Assembly: GCF_014489415.1 (NCBI RefSeq) | Contig: NZ_CP060822.1 | Coordinates: forward strand, 692,311 to 756,310 | Source: Cylindrospermopsis curvispora GIHE-G1 | GTDB taxonomy: Bacteria; Cyanobacteriota; Cyanobacteriia; Cyanobacteriales; Nostocaceae | Reading direction: 5' to 3' | DNA: 64,000 bases | Shown here: positions 8,799 through 17,450 of the stretch, in pieces | How positions within the stretch are numbered: the stretch's first letter is position 1 | Layout of the letters: every line of letters begins with the position of its first letter | Program-made: the position numbers and the translations under genes | Notes under the pieces: model-generated | What the model was told of the DNA's origin: nothing | Seen by the model: the letters and a program-made list of their open reading frames with translations, nothing else | Database searches by the model: none

Positions 8799-9680
8799 CT
8801 AGGTGGATCCCAGAATCATCCCTAGTAGGACCAAGAAACCTATGCTCACATTTTGACTAAACATTTTTCCATATTCCCGGTGGGGTAGGTTGGGATCCCT
8901 TAATCGTAGCACCTGCCAAAACCAACCAACACTAGCAATGAATAAGCTGATCCAAAAAAATATATTTAATTTTAAAGAAATAGCCTCCGCCATTAACAGT
9001 ATAATAGTACCAAGGAAAAAAATACCCACAGCGTTAGGAGTCTGATCACCAAAAAATAGGGCGCTAGATTTAACGCCAATGCGCTGATCATCCAGGCGAT
9101 CGCTCATGGCATAGATGGTATCAAATCCCAAAGTCCAAAGAACCGTGGCCCCCCACAAAAACCAGGTAGGTAGAGAAATATTGCCTGTGACTGCACTCCA
9201 ACTAATCAAAACGGCGAAACCCCAGGCCAGAGAAAGAATTAGTTGGGGTATGGGAAATACTCGTTTAGCGCCGGGATATAGTAATATTACTGGTACAGCA
9301 CTCACGGATAACCAGAAGCTCAAGGGATTAAGATAGAGGGCGAGAATAGCTGCACAAACTAGGGCAACAATTCCCACCACTACACCAACTTTCACCGAAA
9401 GAGCCCGGGAAGCCAAAGGACGATCCCGTGTTCTGTTAACCTGGGTATCAATGTCTCGATCCCATAAATCATTGATTACACAACCAGCAGCACTGGTAGC
9501 CAAACTACCTAATATAATTACTACTACTAGGATTGTGGGTGGTTTGCCATCAGCTGCCAAAAACAGGGCCCATAAAGCGGGAATCATCAAAATTAGCCTA
9601 CCCTCTGGTTTATGCCACCGTAATAGTCGCATAATGACAAACCATAATGGTTTTTGATTGCTTTCTGGTGTGGTTTGCAT
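8799..9680 (-). CDS. ubiA: 4-hydroxybenzoate polyprenyltransferase (UbiA family)
   Basis: Integral membrane UbiA-family prenyltransferase, 293 aa, with about eight hydrophobic segments. The first Asp-rich motif reads NDLWDRDIDTQVNRTRDRP and the second DRLDDQRIGVKS, both needed to bind the Mg-prenyl-diphosphate. In cyanobacteria this enzyme attaches a solanesyl-type chain to 4-hydroxybenzoate for plastoquinone, so the product probably feeds photosynthetic electron transport; the specific substrate is inferred from the organism, not from the sequence. Divergent from ppx, with about 120 bases between them. Confidence 0.9.
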   Translation of the reverse strand: MQTTPESNQKPLWFVIMRLLRWHKPEGRLILMIPALWALFLAADGKPPTILVVVIILGSLATSAAGCVINDLWDRDIDTQVNRTRDRPLASRALSVKVGVVVGIVALVCAAILALYLNPLSFWLSVSAVPVILLYPGAKRVFPIPQLILSLAWGFAVLISWSAVTGNISLPTWFLWGATVLWTLGFDTIYAMSDRLDDQRIGVKSSALFFGDQTPNAVGIFFLGTIILLMAEAISLKLNIFFWISLFIASVGWFWQVLRLRDPNLPHREYGKMFSQNVSIGFLVLLGMILGST

Positions 9681-9801
9681 GTTTACTAGATTTGCACTTC
9701 GAGTCTACATCTATAGAATATCCTTTTTGGAAGACTTGGCAGATCTGGAAAACTAGCTTTTTTGTCCATGTAAATTAAGAGAGAATTAAGAGACACTCAT
9801 A

Positions 9802-11442
9802 ATGGTGAATATAGTTCCTGCTAAATGGAATGTTGTACCAGTTCCACCGGTAAAGCCAAACCCAATTATTGCCTCTATTGATATTGGCACTAATTCCTTG
9901 CATATAGTCGTAGTACGTATTGATCCAACCTTACCAACTTTTACAGTGATTGCTAAGGAAAAGGAAACTGTCAGATTGGGCGATCGCAATTTGGAAACTG
10001 GTGATTTAAAACCGGAAGTGATGAAAAAGGCGATCGCCTGTTTAGGTCGTTTTCAAGAACTGGCGAAGAGTTTTGAAGCTGATAGTATTATTGCTGTAGC
10101 TACCAGTGCGGTTAGAGAGGCACCCAACGGTAGAAGTTTTTTACATCAAATAGAGATTGAGTTAGGTTTAGATGTAGACTTAATTTCTGGACAGGAGGAA
10201 GCGCGACGGATTTACTTGGGTGTGTTGTCGGGGATGGAGTTTAACCAACAACCACATATTATCATTGATATTGGAGGAGGTTCTACGGAATTAATTTTAG
10301 GTGATTCTCAGGAACCCCGGAGTTTAACTAGTACCAAAATTGGCGCGGTGCGACTAACTGGGGAATTAATTACAACCGATCCTATTGGTAATACAGAATT
10401 TCAATACTTACAGGCTTATGCTAAAGGAATGTTAGAGCGGTCTGTAGAAGATATACTTTCTAAACTGCAACCGGGTGAAATTCCTAAGCTGGTGGGAACT
10501 TCCGGGACGATTGAAACCATAGGGACCATTCATGCTAAGGAGAAAATGGGAATTGTACCTTCTACCCTTAACGGTTATTGTTTCAATCTCCACGATTTAC
10601 AAACCTGGGTAACCCGTTTAAAAAGAATGACCAATGTAGAGCGATCAGCAATTTCAGGAATGCCCGATAGAAGGTCAGAAGTAATACTAGCTGGAGCAGT
10701 AATATTACAGGAAGCGATGACATTGTTGGGATTAGAAACCATAACAGTTTGTGAAAGTTCCCTGAGAGAAGGTGTAATAGTTGACTGGATGCTGACTCAT
10801 GGATTTATTGCCGACCGACTACAATATCAAAGTTCTATTCGGGAGAGAAATGTTTTAAAGCTCGCTCAAAAGTACCACATTAACTTAGAGTGTAGTCAAC
10901 GGGTAGCGGAATTCGCTTTGACTTTGTTTAGTCAAACCCAAGGCAAGTTACACAATTGGGGTGAAGATGCCAGAGAACTATTATGGGCTGGGGCAGTTTT
11001 ACATAATTGTGGTCACCATATTAGCCATTCAGCACATCATAAACATTCCTATTATTTAATTAGGAATGGGGAGTTATTAGGTTATAATGAGACAGAAATA
11101 GAAATAATTGCCAACTTAGCCCGTTATCATCGCAAATCACCACCCAAGAAAAAGCATGAAAACTTTCAAAATCTAACCCATAAAGGACATCGGCAAATGG
11201 TATCTCAACTAAGTGCCATTTTACGGGTAGCTGTGGCTTTAGACAGGAGACAAATTGGAGCGGTTGGTGGGATTAAGTGTGAATACTTACCTACCATTAG
11301 GCAATTAGAGATGGTTGTTTCTCCCAGTAGGTATGATGATGATTGTGATCTAGAAATGTGGAGTTTAGACTTGAAAAAGCAAGTGTTTGAGCAAGAATTT
11401 GGGGTTAAGCTAGTGACCCATTTAGCTCGATTTAATAGGTAA
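9802..11442 (+). CDS. ppx: Exopolyphosphatase / guanosine pentaphosphatase (Ppx/GppA family)
   Basis: A 546 aa ASKHA-fold phosphatase that removes phosphate from the end of polyphosphate. The N-terminal half has IASIDIGTNSLHIVVV (phosphate 1 loop), AVATSAVREA, and IIDIGGGSTELILGD (second loop). The C-terminal third is an HD-like helical domain including AGAVLHNCGHHISHSAHHKHS and YHRKSPPKKKHENF, as in the long Ppx proteins. Polyphosphate is a major storage polymer in cyanobacteria. The ATG at 9802 follows about 120 bases of shared promoter region with the UbiA gene. Confidence 0.93.
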   Translation: MVNIVPAKWNVVPVPPVKPNPIIASIDIGTNSLHIVVVRIDPTLPTFTVIAKEKETVRLGDRNLETGDLKPEVMKKAIACLGRFQELAKSFEADSIIAVATSAVREAPNGRSFLHQIEIELGLDVDLISGQEEARRIYLGVLSGMEFNQQPHIIIDIGGGSTELILGDSQEPRSLTSTKIGAVRLTGELITTDPIGNTEFQYLQAYAKGMLERSVEDILSKLQPGEIPKLVGTSGTIETIGTIHAKEKMGIVPSTLNGYCFNLHDLQTWVTRLKRMTNVERSAISGMPDRRSEVILAGAVILQEAMTLLGLETITVCESSLREGVIVDWMLTHGFIADRLQYQSSIRERNVLKLAQKYHINLECSQRVAEFALTLFSQTQGKLHNWGEDARELLWAGAVLHNCGHHISHSAHHKHSYYLIRNGELLGYNETEIEIIANLARYHRKSPPKKKHENFQNLTHKGHRQMVSQLSAILRVAVALDRRQIGAVGGIKCEYLPTIRQLEMVVSPSRYDDDCDLEMWSLDLKKQVFEQEFGVKLVTHLARFNR

Positions 11443-11616
11443 GCAAGCATCCGGTTACCAGGTGGCTATGGTCATATCTTAATGCTAGAGTAAGGGAACT
11501 TGGGATTTTGTTTTTTGACCATAGAATCACAAAAGGTTTTATAGTAGTAAATAATGGCATAGGGTTTGACGAAAAAAACTACAATTCTTTTTGTACTTCT
11601 GATTCAACCTGATTGA

Positions 11617-11688
11617 AGCCAGCAGTCAGGATTGAACTGACGACCTTCCGATTACAAGTCGGATGCACTACCGCTGTGCTATGCTGGC
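11617..11688 (-). tRNA. trnT: tRNA-Thr (anticodon UGU)
   Basis: The minus strand folds into a full cloverleaf: 7 bp acceptor stem GCCAGCA/TGCTGGC (11688-11682 with 11624-11618), D arm GCAC/GTGC, anticodon arm TCCGA/TCGGA with loop CTTGTAA giving anticodon TGT, and T arm GTCAG/CTGAC with loop TTCAATC. The discriminator base is U and no CCA is encoded. Reads ACA codons (and others by wobble). Lies alone between ppx and argF. Confidence 0.96.
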
Positions 11689-11864
11689 AAAGGGCTAGGA
11701 TGTAATTAATGCCCACTGATATCCAATCATAGCACAGAACCAAAATTTGTCCAGTGGTTTTTTCTAAAAATCTGGCAAAAAAGTCCCAAAAATTTTTCCC
11801 CCAGTGCTATAGTATAAATGTGGCATACAAAATCCTGTAATTTCAGGTAACAATAGTTAGTAGA

Positions 11865-11879
11865 GTTTCAACTTGAAAC
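11865..11879. promoter_or_regulatory. Perfect 15-base palindrome upstream of argF
   Basis: GTTTCAA-C-TTGAAAC is a 7+7 bp perfect inverted repeat with a one-base centre, 62 bases before the preferred argF start. Its size and place fit an operator, but no regulator is identified and a chance or hairpin role is possible. Confidence 0.3.
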
Positions 11880-11940
11880 CCTAGTAATGTTGAAATATCT
11901 GAAAGACTTAAAAAACACATTAATAATACAAATCATCAGC

Positions 11941-12861
11941 ATGGTAGCATTGACTGGAAGAGACTTACTAGGTTTAGGAGACCTAAGTTCTACAGAACTA
12001 CTAGAACTCCTGTCCATGGCAACATTACTGAAATCGCAAAAACTAACACTACATTCCAACAAGGTTTTGGGTTTGTTATTCTCCAAGGCCTCCACTCGCA
12101 CCAGAGTAAGTTTTACAGTAGCTATGTACCAATTAGGAGGCCAGGTGATTGACCTGCATCCAAATGTCACTCAGGTGAGTCGGGGTGAACCTGTGCAAGA
12201 TACCGCTAGGGTCTTAGACCGTTATTTAGATGTCTTAGCAATTAGAACCTTTGCCCAACAAGAATTAGTCACCTTTGCTCACTACGCCAAAATACCAGTG
12301 ATTAATGCCCTAACAGATCTAGAACACCCGTGTCAAATTCTAGCAGATTTGTTGACTATTCGAGAAGTATTCAGTGATTTAACAGGATTAACCCTTACCT
12401 ATGTAGGGGATGGTAATAACGTAGCTAATTCCCTAATGTTGGGTTGTGCCTTAGCTGGCATGAATGTAAGGATAGCTTTCCCACAAGGATACGCCCCCAA
12501 TCAAGATATTGTAGAAAAAGCCCGGGCTATTGCTGGTGATAAAACTGAAGTAATGCTTACCCATGATCCAGTCATAGGAGCTAAAAATGCCCACATCCTT
12601 TACACTGATGTTTGGGCAAGTATGGGTCAGGAGTCAGAAGCTGATAATCGTCTACCAATCTTCCAACCCTATCAAATTTCCCAGGATTTACTCAGTCTAG
12701 CAGACCCCCAAGCCATAGTTTTACACTGTCTACCCGCCCACCGTGGGGAAGAAATTACCGATGAGGTAATAGAAGGTTCCCAATCAAAAGTTTGGGACCA
12801 GGCTGAAAATAGATTGCATGCTCAAAAAGCTTTACTGGCTAGTATTTTGGGTGCCAGCTGA
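11941..12861 (+). CDS. argF: Ornithine carbamoyltransferase
   Basis: Makes citrulline from ornithine and carbamoyl phosphate in arginine synthesis. The carbamoyl-phosphate loop is KASTRTR (residues 49-55 from the chosen start), with HPCQILADL as the ornithine-side motif and HCLPAHRGEEI near the C-terminus carrying the substrate-binding Cys. I chose the ATG at 11941 (MVALTGRDLLGLGDL), which gives 306 aa, the usual cyanobacterial length. An in-frame ATG at 11887 would add 18 residues unlike the family, with no clear RBS. A palindrome precedes the gene. Confidence 0.96.
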   Translation: MVALTGRDLLGLGDLSSTELLELLSMATLLKSQKLTLHSNKVLGLLFSKASTRTRVSFTVAMYQLGGQVIDLHPNVTQVSRGEPVQDTARVLDRYLDVLAIRTFAQQELVTFAHYAKIPVINALTDLEHPCQILADLLTIREVFSDLTGLTLTYVGDGNNVANSLMLGCALAGMNVRIAFPQGYAPNQDIVEKARAIAGDKTEVMLTHDPVIGAKNAHILYTDVWASMGQESEADNRLPIFQPYQISQDLLSLADPQAIVLHCLPAHRGEEITDEVIEGSQSKVWDQAENRLHAQKALLASILGAS

Positions 12862-12923
12862 ATTTTCGCTCAACTTTCGGCTCTAAGAACCATAAAATCC
12901 AAATTCCCATGGGCCCAAGTTGA

Positions 12924-12952
12924 TTGACACCAGAGTTTTTTTGAATTATCAT
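12924..12952 (+). promoter_or_regulatory. Candidate sigma-70-type promoter upstream of lexA
   Basis: TTGACA at 12924-12929, a 17-base spacer, then TATCAT at 12947-12952: an exact -35 and near-consensus -10. It would start transcription about 145 bases before the LexA initiation codon, upstream of the SOS box. Inferred from sequence only. Confidence 0.5.
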
Positions 12953-13037
12953 AGGGCACAGGATACAAATAAATCTATCTATCTTCAATCCTACCAACGG
13001 AATATTAATTTCTTGCTAAAAAATACCCAATAGGGTC

Positions 13038-13066
13038 TTGCTAAGGGAGACCTTTTGTAGTACAAA
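13038..13066 (+). promoter_or_regulatory. Candidate proximal lexA promoter overlapping the SOS box
   Basis: TTGCTA (13038-13043), 17-base spacer, TACAAA (13061-13066). The -10 lies inside the LexA-box match at 13059-13072, so bound LexA would block it. The -10 is a moderate match only. Confidence 0.4.
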
Positions 13067-13072
13067 TGTTCT
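13059..13072 (+). promoter_or_regulatory. LexA-binding site (cyanobacterial SOS box)
   Basis: AGTACAAATGTTCT fits at every position the cyanobacterial LexA consensus RGTACNNNDGTWCB. It lies 32 bases before the lexA start codon at 13104, implying autorepression. The site also argues against upstream start codons such as the in-frame TTG at 13038. Confidence 0.75.
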
Positions 13073-13103
13073 CAGGACATTTGTTGTTGCTTTCCCCAAA
13101 AAT

Positions 13104-13736
13104 ATGGAAAAACTGACGGAAGCCCAAAACGAACTATACGAATGGCTGGTAGAATATATTCGGGTTAATCAACATTCACCATCTATTCGTCAAATGATGC
13201 AGGGAGTAAATTTGAAGTCTCCAGCACCGGTTCAAAGCAGGTTAGAACACTTGCGGAACAAGGGATACATTGGCTGGGATGAGGGTAAAGCGCGAACCAT
13301 TAGAATATTGCATTCTAGTAAGTACGGCGTGCCCATTTTAGGAACCATTGCAGCAGGGGGCTTAATTGAACCTTTTGCTGATGCGGTAGAGTGTGAATAC
13401 TTAGATTTAGCTAATCTACCTATTCCTCCTCAAAGTTATGCTTTGCGCGTAGCTGGTGATAGTATGATTGAGGATTTAATTGCTGATGGTGATGTGGTAT
13501 TCCTGCGTCCTGTGGCCGAACCCAATCTGATGAAAAATGGCACTATTGTTGCTGCTAGGGTGGAGGGATATGGTACAACCTTAAAACGGTTTTATCTTGA
13601 GGGAGATATGGTCACTCTTAAACCAGCTAATTCCAACTATCAACCTATTCAAGTCCCCGCTATTCATGTGGAAATACAAGGTTCTTTAGTCGGTGTCTGG
13701 CGAAACTACAATTATGGCTTTAGCCAAAATGCTTAG
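13104..13736 (+). CDS. lexA: Transcriptional repressor LexA
   Basis: A 210 aa repressor with an N-terminal winged-helix DNA-binding domain (MEKLTEAQNELYEWL through HSPSIRQMMQGVNLKSPAPVQSRL) and a C-terminal S24 self-cleavage domain. Residues for RecA-stimulated autocleavage all appear present: scissile Ala84-Gly85 in GTIAAGGLIEP, nucleophile Ser120 in VAGDSMIED and general base Lys161 in TTLKRFY. This contrasts with some unicellular cyanobacterial LexA proteins that have lost these residues, so an inducible SOS response is plausible. The start at 13104 follows the SOS box. Confidence 0.95.
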   Translation: MEKLTEAQNELYEWLVEYIRVNQHSPSIRQMMQGVNLKSPAPVQSRLEHLRNKGYIGWDEGKARTIRILHSSKYGVPILGTIAAGGLIEPFADAVECEYLDLANLPIPPQSYALRVAGDSMIEDLIADGDVVFLRPVAEPNLMKNGTIVAARVEGYGTTLKRFYLEGDMVTLKPANSNYQPIQVPAIHVEIQGSLVGVWRNYNYGFSQNA

Positions 13737-13776
13737 GAGCTGCTACAGGTCTAATCCTAATTGATTTGAATAAAAA

Positions 13777-15270
13777 ATGTATTTTATAGCGTCTTCCATT
13801 GCTTCCAGTTCTAAACTACCGGTATCAGCACCATATACCTTTTCCCTTAAATTACCCTTTGTCAGGGAAAATAGGGGTGACTACCATGTCAATTCATCCT
13901 TACCCGGTTGTCCTAGAATACCTTTACACGTCGAATTACGAGGATACCAAAAACAGGCTATTACTAGCTGGTTTGCTAATAATGGTCGGGGAACATTGAA
14001 AATGGCTACCGGTAGTGGAAAAACAATTACCGCACTGGCGATCGCCTATGAATTATATAAACAGATAGGCTTACAAGTCTTGTTAGTGGTCTGTCCCCAT
14101 CGTCACTTGGTTACCCAGTGGGGTAGAGAGTGTGAGAAATTCAACTTAAAGCCCATTTTAGCTTACGAAAATATACGGAATTGGCATAGTCAAATGTCCG
14201 TAGAGTTATATAACTTGGGTTCTGGTTATCAAAAGTTTCTGACTGTTATTACCACTAACTTGACCTTAATTGGGGAAGGTTTCCAATCACAACTGAAATA
14301 TTTTCCGCCGAAAACCTTAATCATTGGGGATGAAGCACATAATTTGGGTGCGCCCAGGTTAGAAGAAAGTTTACCTCGTAATGTGGGATTAAGACTAGCT
14401 CTATCAGCTACACCAGAAAGATATTTTGATGAGGAAGGTACGGAGTCCTTATTGGAATATTTTGGACCAGTTTTACAACCGGAGTTTAGCTTAAAAGATG
14501 CCATTGACCAGGGAGCATTGGTGCATTATTTATACTATCCAGTTTTCGTTGAATTAACGGAGTTGGAGAGTATGAATTATTTAAGATTAACAAAAAAAAT
14601 AGGGCGTTGTTTACAAAATCGGGAGATAAAGGAGACCGTTAGTTTTGAGGATATGGAGGGTATTAAATCTCTACTGATAAAACGAGCTAGATTAATTAGC
14701 AGCGCGGAAAATAAACTAGTGGCATTAAAACATTTAATGTTAAATCGTCTAAACACGAGCCATACATTATTTTATTGTAGTGATGGTTCCCAAGAGGGGG
14801 GGAACCATTCTTACCAACTGGAAGAGGTAACCAAAATTTTAGGAGTGGAACTAGGGTATAAAATCAGCACCTACACTGCGCGAACATCATTACCAGAGCG
14901 AGAAGTGTTAAGAAAACAATTTGAAAGTGGGGACTTGCAGGGTTTAGTAGCTATTCGTTGTTTAGATGAGGGTGTAGATATACCAGCAATTAGAACCGCA
15001 GTGATTTTATCCAGTTCTAGCAATCCCCGTCAATTTATTCAGCGTCGGGGTAGGGTGTTACGTCCCCATCCCGGTAAAGAAAGGGCGACAATTTTTGATA
15101 TGATAGTGTCACCTCCAGACTTAGATCGAGAAGCAATGGAAGTGGAAAGGAACTTGCTGAGAAAAGAATTGAAAAGGTTTGTAGAATTTTCTAATTTAGC
15201 GGATAACGCAGGTGAAGCTAGAATGAAGCTATTTAACCTGCAAAAGCGCTATAGTTTGCTGGACATTTAG
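13777..15270 (+). CDS. DEAH-box superfamily 2 helicase, resembles the putative Dnd system restriction enzyme family
   Basis: A 497 aa SF2 helicase: Q-like LRGYQKQAI, Walker A MATGSGKT, motif II GDEAHNLG, motif III LALSATPERYF, and C-terminal motifs IRCLDEGVDIPA and RQFIQRRGRVLRP. The overall pattern matches my memory of a protein family named 'DNA phosphorothioation system restriction enzyme' (dnd_restrict_1), which co-occurs with dnd genes. No nuclease motif is visible, so a role in restriction is inference from family naming and co-occurrence with the dnd island at 43-52 kb. The first ~45 residues look non-conserved and the real start may be further in. It follows lexA by 40 bases and could share its transcripts. 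Confidence 0.7.
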   Translation: MYFIASSIASSSKLPVSAPYTFSLKLPFVRENRGDYHVNSSLPGCPRIPLHVELRGYQKQAITSWFANNGRGTLKMATGSGKTITALAIAYELYKQIGLQVLLVVCPHRHLVTQWGRECEKFNLKPILAYENIRNWHSQMSVELYNLGSGYQKFLTVITTNLTLIGEGFQSQLKYFPPKTLIIGDEAHNLGAPRLEESLPRNVGLRLALSATPERYFDEEGTESLLEYFGPVLQPEFSLKDAIDQGALVHYLYYPVFVELTELESMNYLRLTKKIGRCLQNREIKETVSFEDMEGIKSLLIKRARLISSAENKLVALKHLMLNRLNTSHTLFYCSDGSQEGGNHSYQLEEVTKILGVELGYKISTYTARTSLPEREVLRKQFESGDLQGLVAIRCLDEGVDIPAIRTAVILSSSSNPRQFIQRRGRVLRPHPGKERATIFDMIVSPPDLDREAMEVERNLLRKELKRFVEFSNLADNAGEARMKLFNLQKRYSLLDI

Positions 15271-15271
15271 A

Positions 15272-16516
15272 TTATGGAAAATTGATGGAGAACTTTTCTG
15301 TAATTCGTTGCATTGCTACTTCCACATTTTCCCGACTATTAAATGCGGAAATGCGGAAGTAACCTTCACCAGCAGCACCAAAACCCGAACCGGGAGTTCC
15401 TACAACATTTACAGTCTGTAGTAGTTTGTCAAAAAACTCCCAACTAGTTAAACCAGCTGGTGTCTTCACCCATACATAGGGAGCATTTACTCCACCATAA
15501 ACTTTTAGACCTGCACTAGTTAATTGTTGACGAATGATTTGAGCATTTTCCAAATAGAAACTTACTAAGGCTTTGATTTGAGCTTGTCCTTCCTCAGAGT
15601 AAACAGCTTCTGCACCCCTTTGGACAATATAAGAAACCCCGTTAAATTTGGTGGACTGACGACGGTTCCATAATTTCCACAATTCTATATTGGAACCATC
15701 TGCAGCTTTAGCAGTTAGGGTTTTGGGAACAACCGTTAGAGCGCAACGGGTACCAGTGAACCCAGCATTTTTAGAGAAGGAACGAAATTCTATGGCACAT
15801 TCCCTAGCACCTTCAATTTCATAAATAGAATGGGGAAGTTCAGGATCGGTAATAAATGCTTCATAAGCAGCATCAAAGAAAATTATGGATCCCTGGGATC
15901 TAGCATAGTTTACCCAGTCTTTTAGATGTTCTTTGGTAGCTGTTGCACCGGTAGGATTATTAGGAAAACATAAATAAATTAAATCTACCTTTTGCTGGGG
16001 TATTTCCGCTGTGAAGTTATTTTCCGCAGTCACAGGTAAATACACCAAACCACCATACTCTCCCTTGTCGTTAGCTTCTCCAGTATTGCCCGCCATCACA
16101 TTAGTATCGACATAAACGGGATATACAGGGTCAGTAACAGCAATAATGTTATTTCTGCCAAAAATATCTAAAATATTGCCCGTATCGCATTTAGAACCGT
16201 CAGAAATGAAGATCTCATCCGCTTCTATGGCAGCTCCCCTAGCTTGAAAATCATGAACAGCTATTTTTTCCCGTAACCACACATAACCCTGTTCCGGTCC
16301 ATAACCCTTAAAAGTAGTGCGATCGCCCAGATCATGAACAGCTTGAATCATAGCATGGCGACAAGCATCTGGCAGTGGTTCAGTAACATCACCAATACCC
16401 AGACGAATAATTTGGGCATCAGGGTTAGCTTGGGCAAAAGCATTGACTCTTCTAGCAATTTCCGGAAACAGATAACCAGCTTTCAGTTTTAGATAGTTGT
16501 CGTTAATAGTAGCCAT
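15272..16516 (-). CDS. dapL: LL-diaminopimelate aminotransferase
   Basis: PLP-dependent class I/II aminotransferase converting tetrahydrodipicolinate directly to LL-diaminopimelate, the lysine and peptidoglycan route used by cyanobacteria and plants. Motifs: [20 protein letters not shown] at the start, [43 protein letters not shown] carrying the PLP-binding Lys. The ATG at 16516 ([11 protein letters not shown]) gives 414 aa, close to the usual size; an in-frame ATG at 16558 adds 14 atypical residues. Convergent with the helicase gene. Confidence 0.95.
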   Translation of the reverse strand: MATINDNYLKLKAGYLFPEIARRVNAFAQANPDAQIIRLGIGDVTEPLPDACRHAMIQAVHDLGDRTTFKGYGPEQGYVWLREKIAVHDFQARGAAIEADEIFISDGSKCDTGNILDIFGRNNIIAVTDPVYPVYVDTNVMAGNTGEANDKGEYGGLVYLPVTAENNFTAEIPQQKVDLIYLCFPNNPTGATATKEHLKDWVNYARSQGSIIFFDAAYEAFITDPELPHSIYEIEGARECAIEFRSFSKNAGFTGTRCALTVVPKTLTAKAADGSNIELWKLWNRRQSTKFNGVSYIVQRGAEAVYSEEGQAQIKALVSFYLENAQIIRQQLTSAGLKVYGGVNAPYVWVKTPAGLTSWEFFDKLLQTVNVVGTPGSGFGAAGEGYFRISAFNSRENVEVAMQRITEKFSINFP

Positions 16517-16601
16517 AGTTAATTTACAAGTAATTTTTACGAATAACGGTTTGATCAATCAATTAAAGCATCATACCATGAACTCGCGACTAAAATTGGT
16601 C

Positions 16602-17450
16602 CTAGCTAGTTTCCGAGATCAATTGGTTCAATTCTGTTTGCATCTGGTTCCTGACCAGTTCATAACATTCATTGACATAGTCCACGTCATTAACAGCATC
16701 TTTTCCATATCTTTTAAATACAATCGGTGGACAAACTCTAGTATATATCTTAGCAGGTAAAGGAATATTTGGCAGGGGACCTAGGGCTAAACCCCAAGGT
16801 AAACCCAAGTATAACGGAAAAACTATAGGGTCAACATCAAATAACCATGGCATTCCCCACTGATGGAACCGCTCCATGATTTTATATAAATCAGTTAATA
16901 CAATCAAGGTGTCGTGGGATCCCCAGGAAATAGCTGGAACAATTGGCACATTCTCTCGTAATGCTAACTTGATAAAACCCCGTCTGTGGGCAAGATAGAT
17001 TTTATCTCGCATTCGATGTGGGCGGAATACATCCTCTGCGCCACCAGGATAGACTAAAACACTTGCACCTGCACGAAATGCTGCATAAGCCATTTTAGGA
17101 TGGGCTCGGATTGCCCCTCCCTTCATAGCTATTTCAGCTGCTGGGGGAAAAACTTCCCATACTTTTGGATGCATTAAACCGTAAATCAGCCTTTCAGTAC
17201 CAAATCGACGTAACCAGTCATACATCATCATAGACGTATCCGGAGATGCCAACCCCCCATTGTGAGAACCAACAACCAAAATTTTTCCTTCTGGAATATT
17301 TTCCCAACCACTGGTTTCTACCCGGAAATAGCAATTATATAAAATTGCTAATAATGGCATCATCTTGGCAATAAATTGGGGATCTCTATGTGTGAGAGAC
17401 CACCCCGCCCTTTCAGTTTTTACATCCTGCATTTTCAACATTGATTTCAT
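16602..17450 (-). CDS. Lysophospholipid / diacylglycerol acyltransferase-like protein
   Basis: A 282 aa member of the PlsC-like acyltransferase superfamily. The catalytic region reads VVGSHNGGLASPDTSMM, where the usual H-x4-D spacing is stretched, and the acceptor-binding block reads ASVLVYPGGAEDVFRPHR, followed by VPIVPAISWGSHDT. The form resembles the diacylglycerol-acyltransferase-like branch rather than classic PlsC. Substrate unknown; lipid esterification at the membrane is inferred. Its ATG directly abuts the TAA of the carotenoid oxygenase gene upstream (TAAATG), so the two are translationally linked and may act on related lipids. Confidence 0.75.
   Translation of the reverse strand: MKSMLKMQDVKTERAGWSLTHRDPQFIAKMMPLLAILYNCYFRVETSGWENIPEGKILVVGSHNGGLASPDTSMMMYDWLRRFGTERLIYGLMHPKVWEVFPPAAEIAMKGGAIRAHPKMAYAAFRAGASVLVYPGGAEDVFRPHRMRDKIYLAHRRGFIKLALRENVPIVPAISWGSHDTLIVLTDLYKIMERFHQWGMPWLFDVDPIVFPLYLGLPWGLALGPLPNIPLPAKIYTRVCPPIVFKRYGKDAVNDVDYVNECYELVRNQMQTELNQLISETS

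Noticed and set aside
13038-13103. A longer LexA with 22 extra N-terminal residues from a TTG
   Set aside because: The extension covers the SOS box and a promoter-like sequence and does not resemble LexA N-termini.
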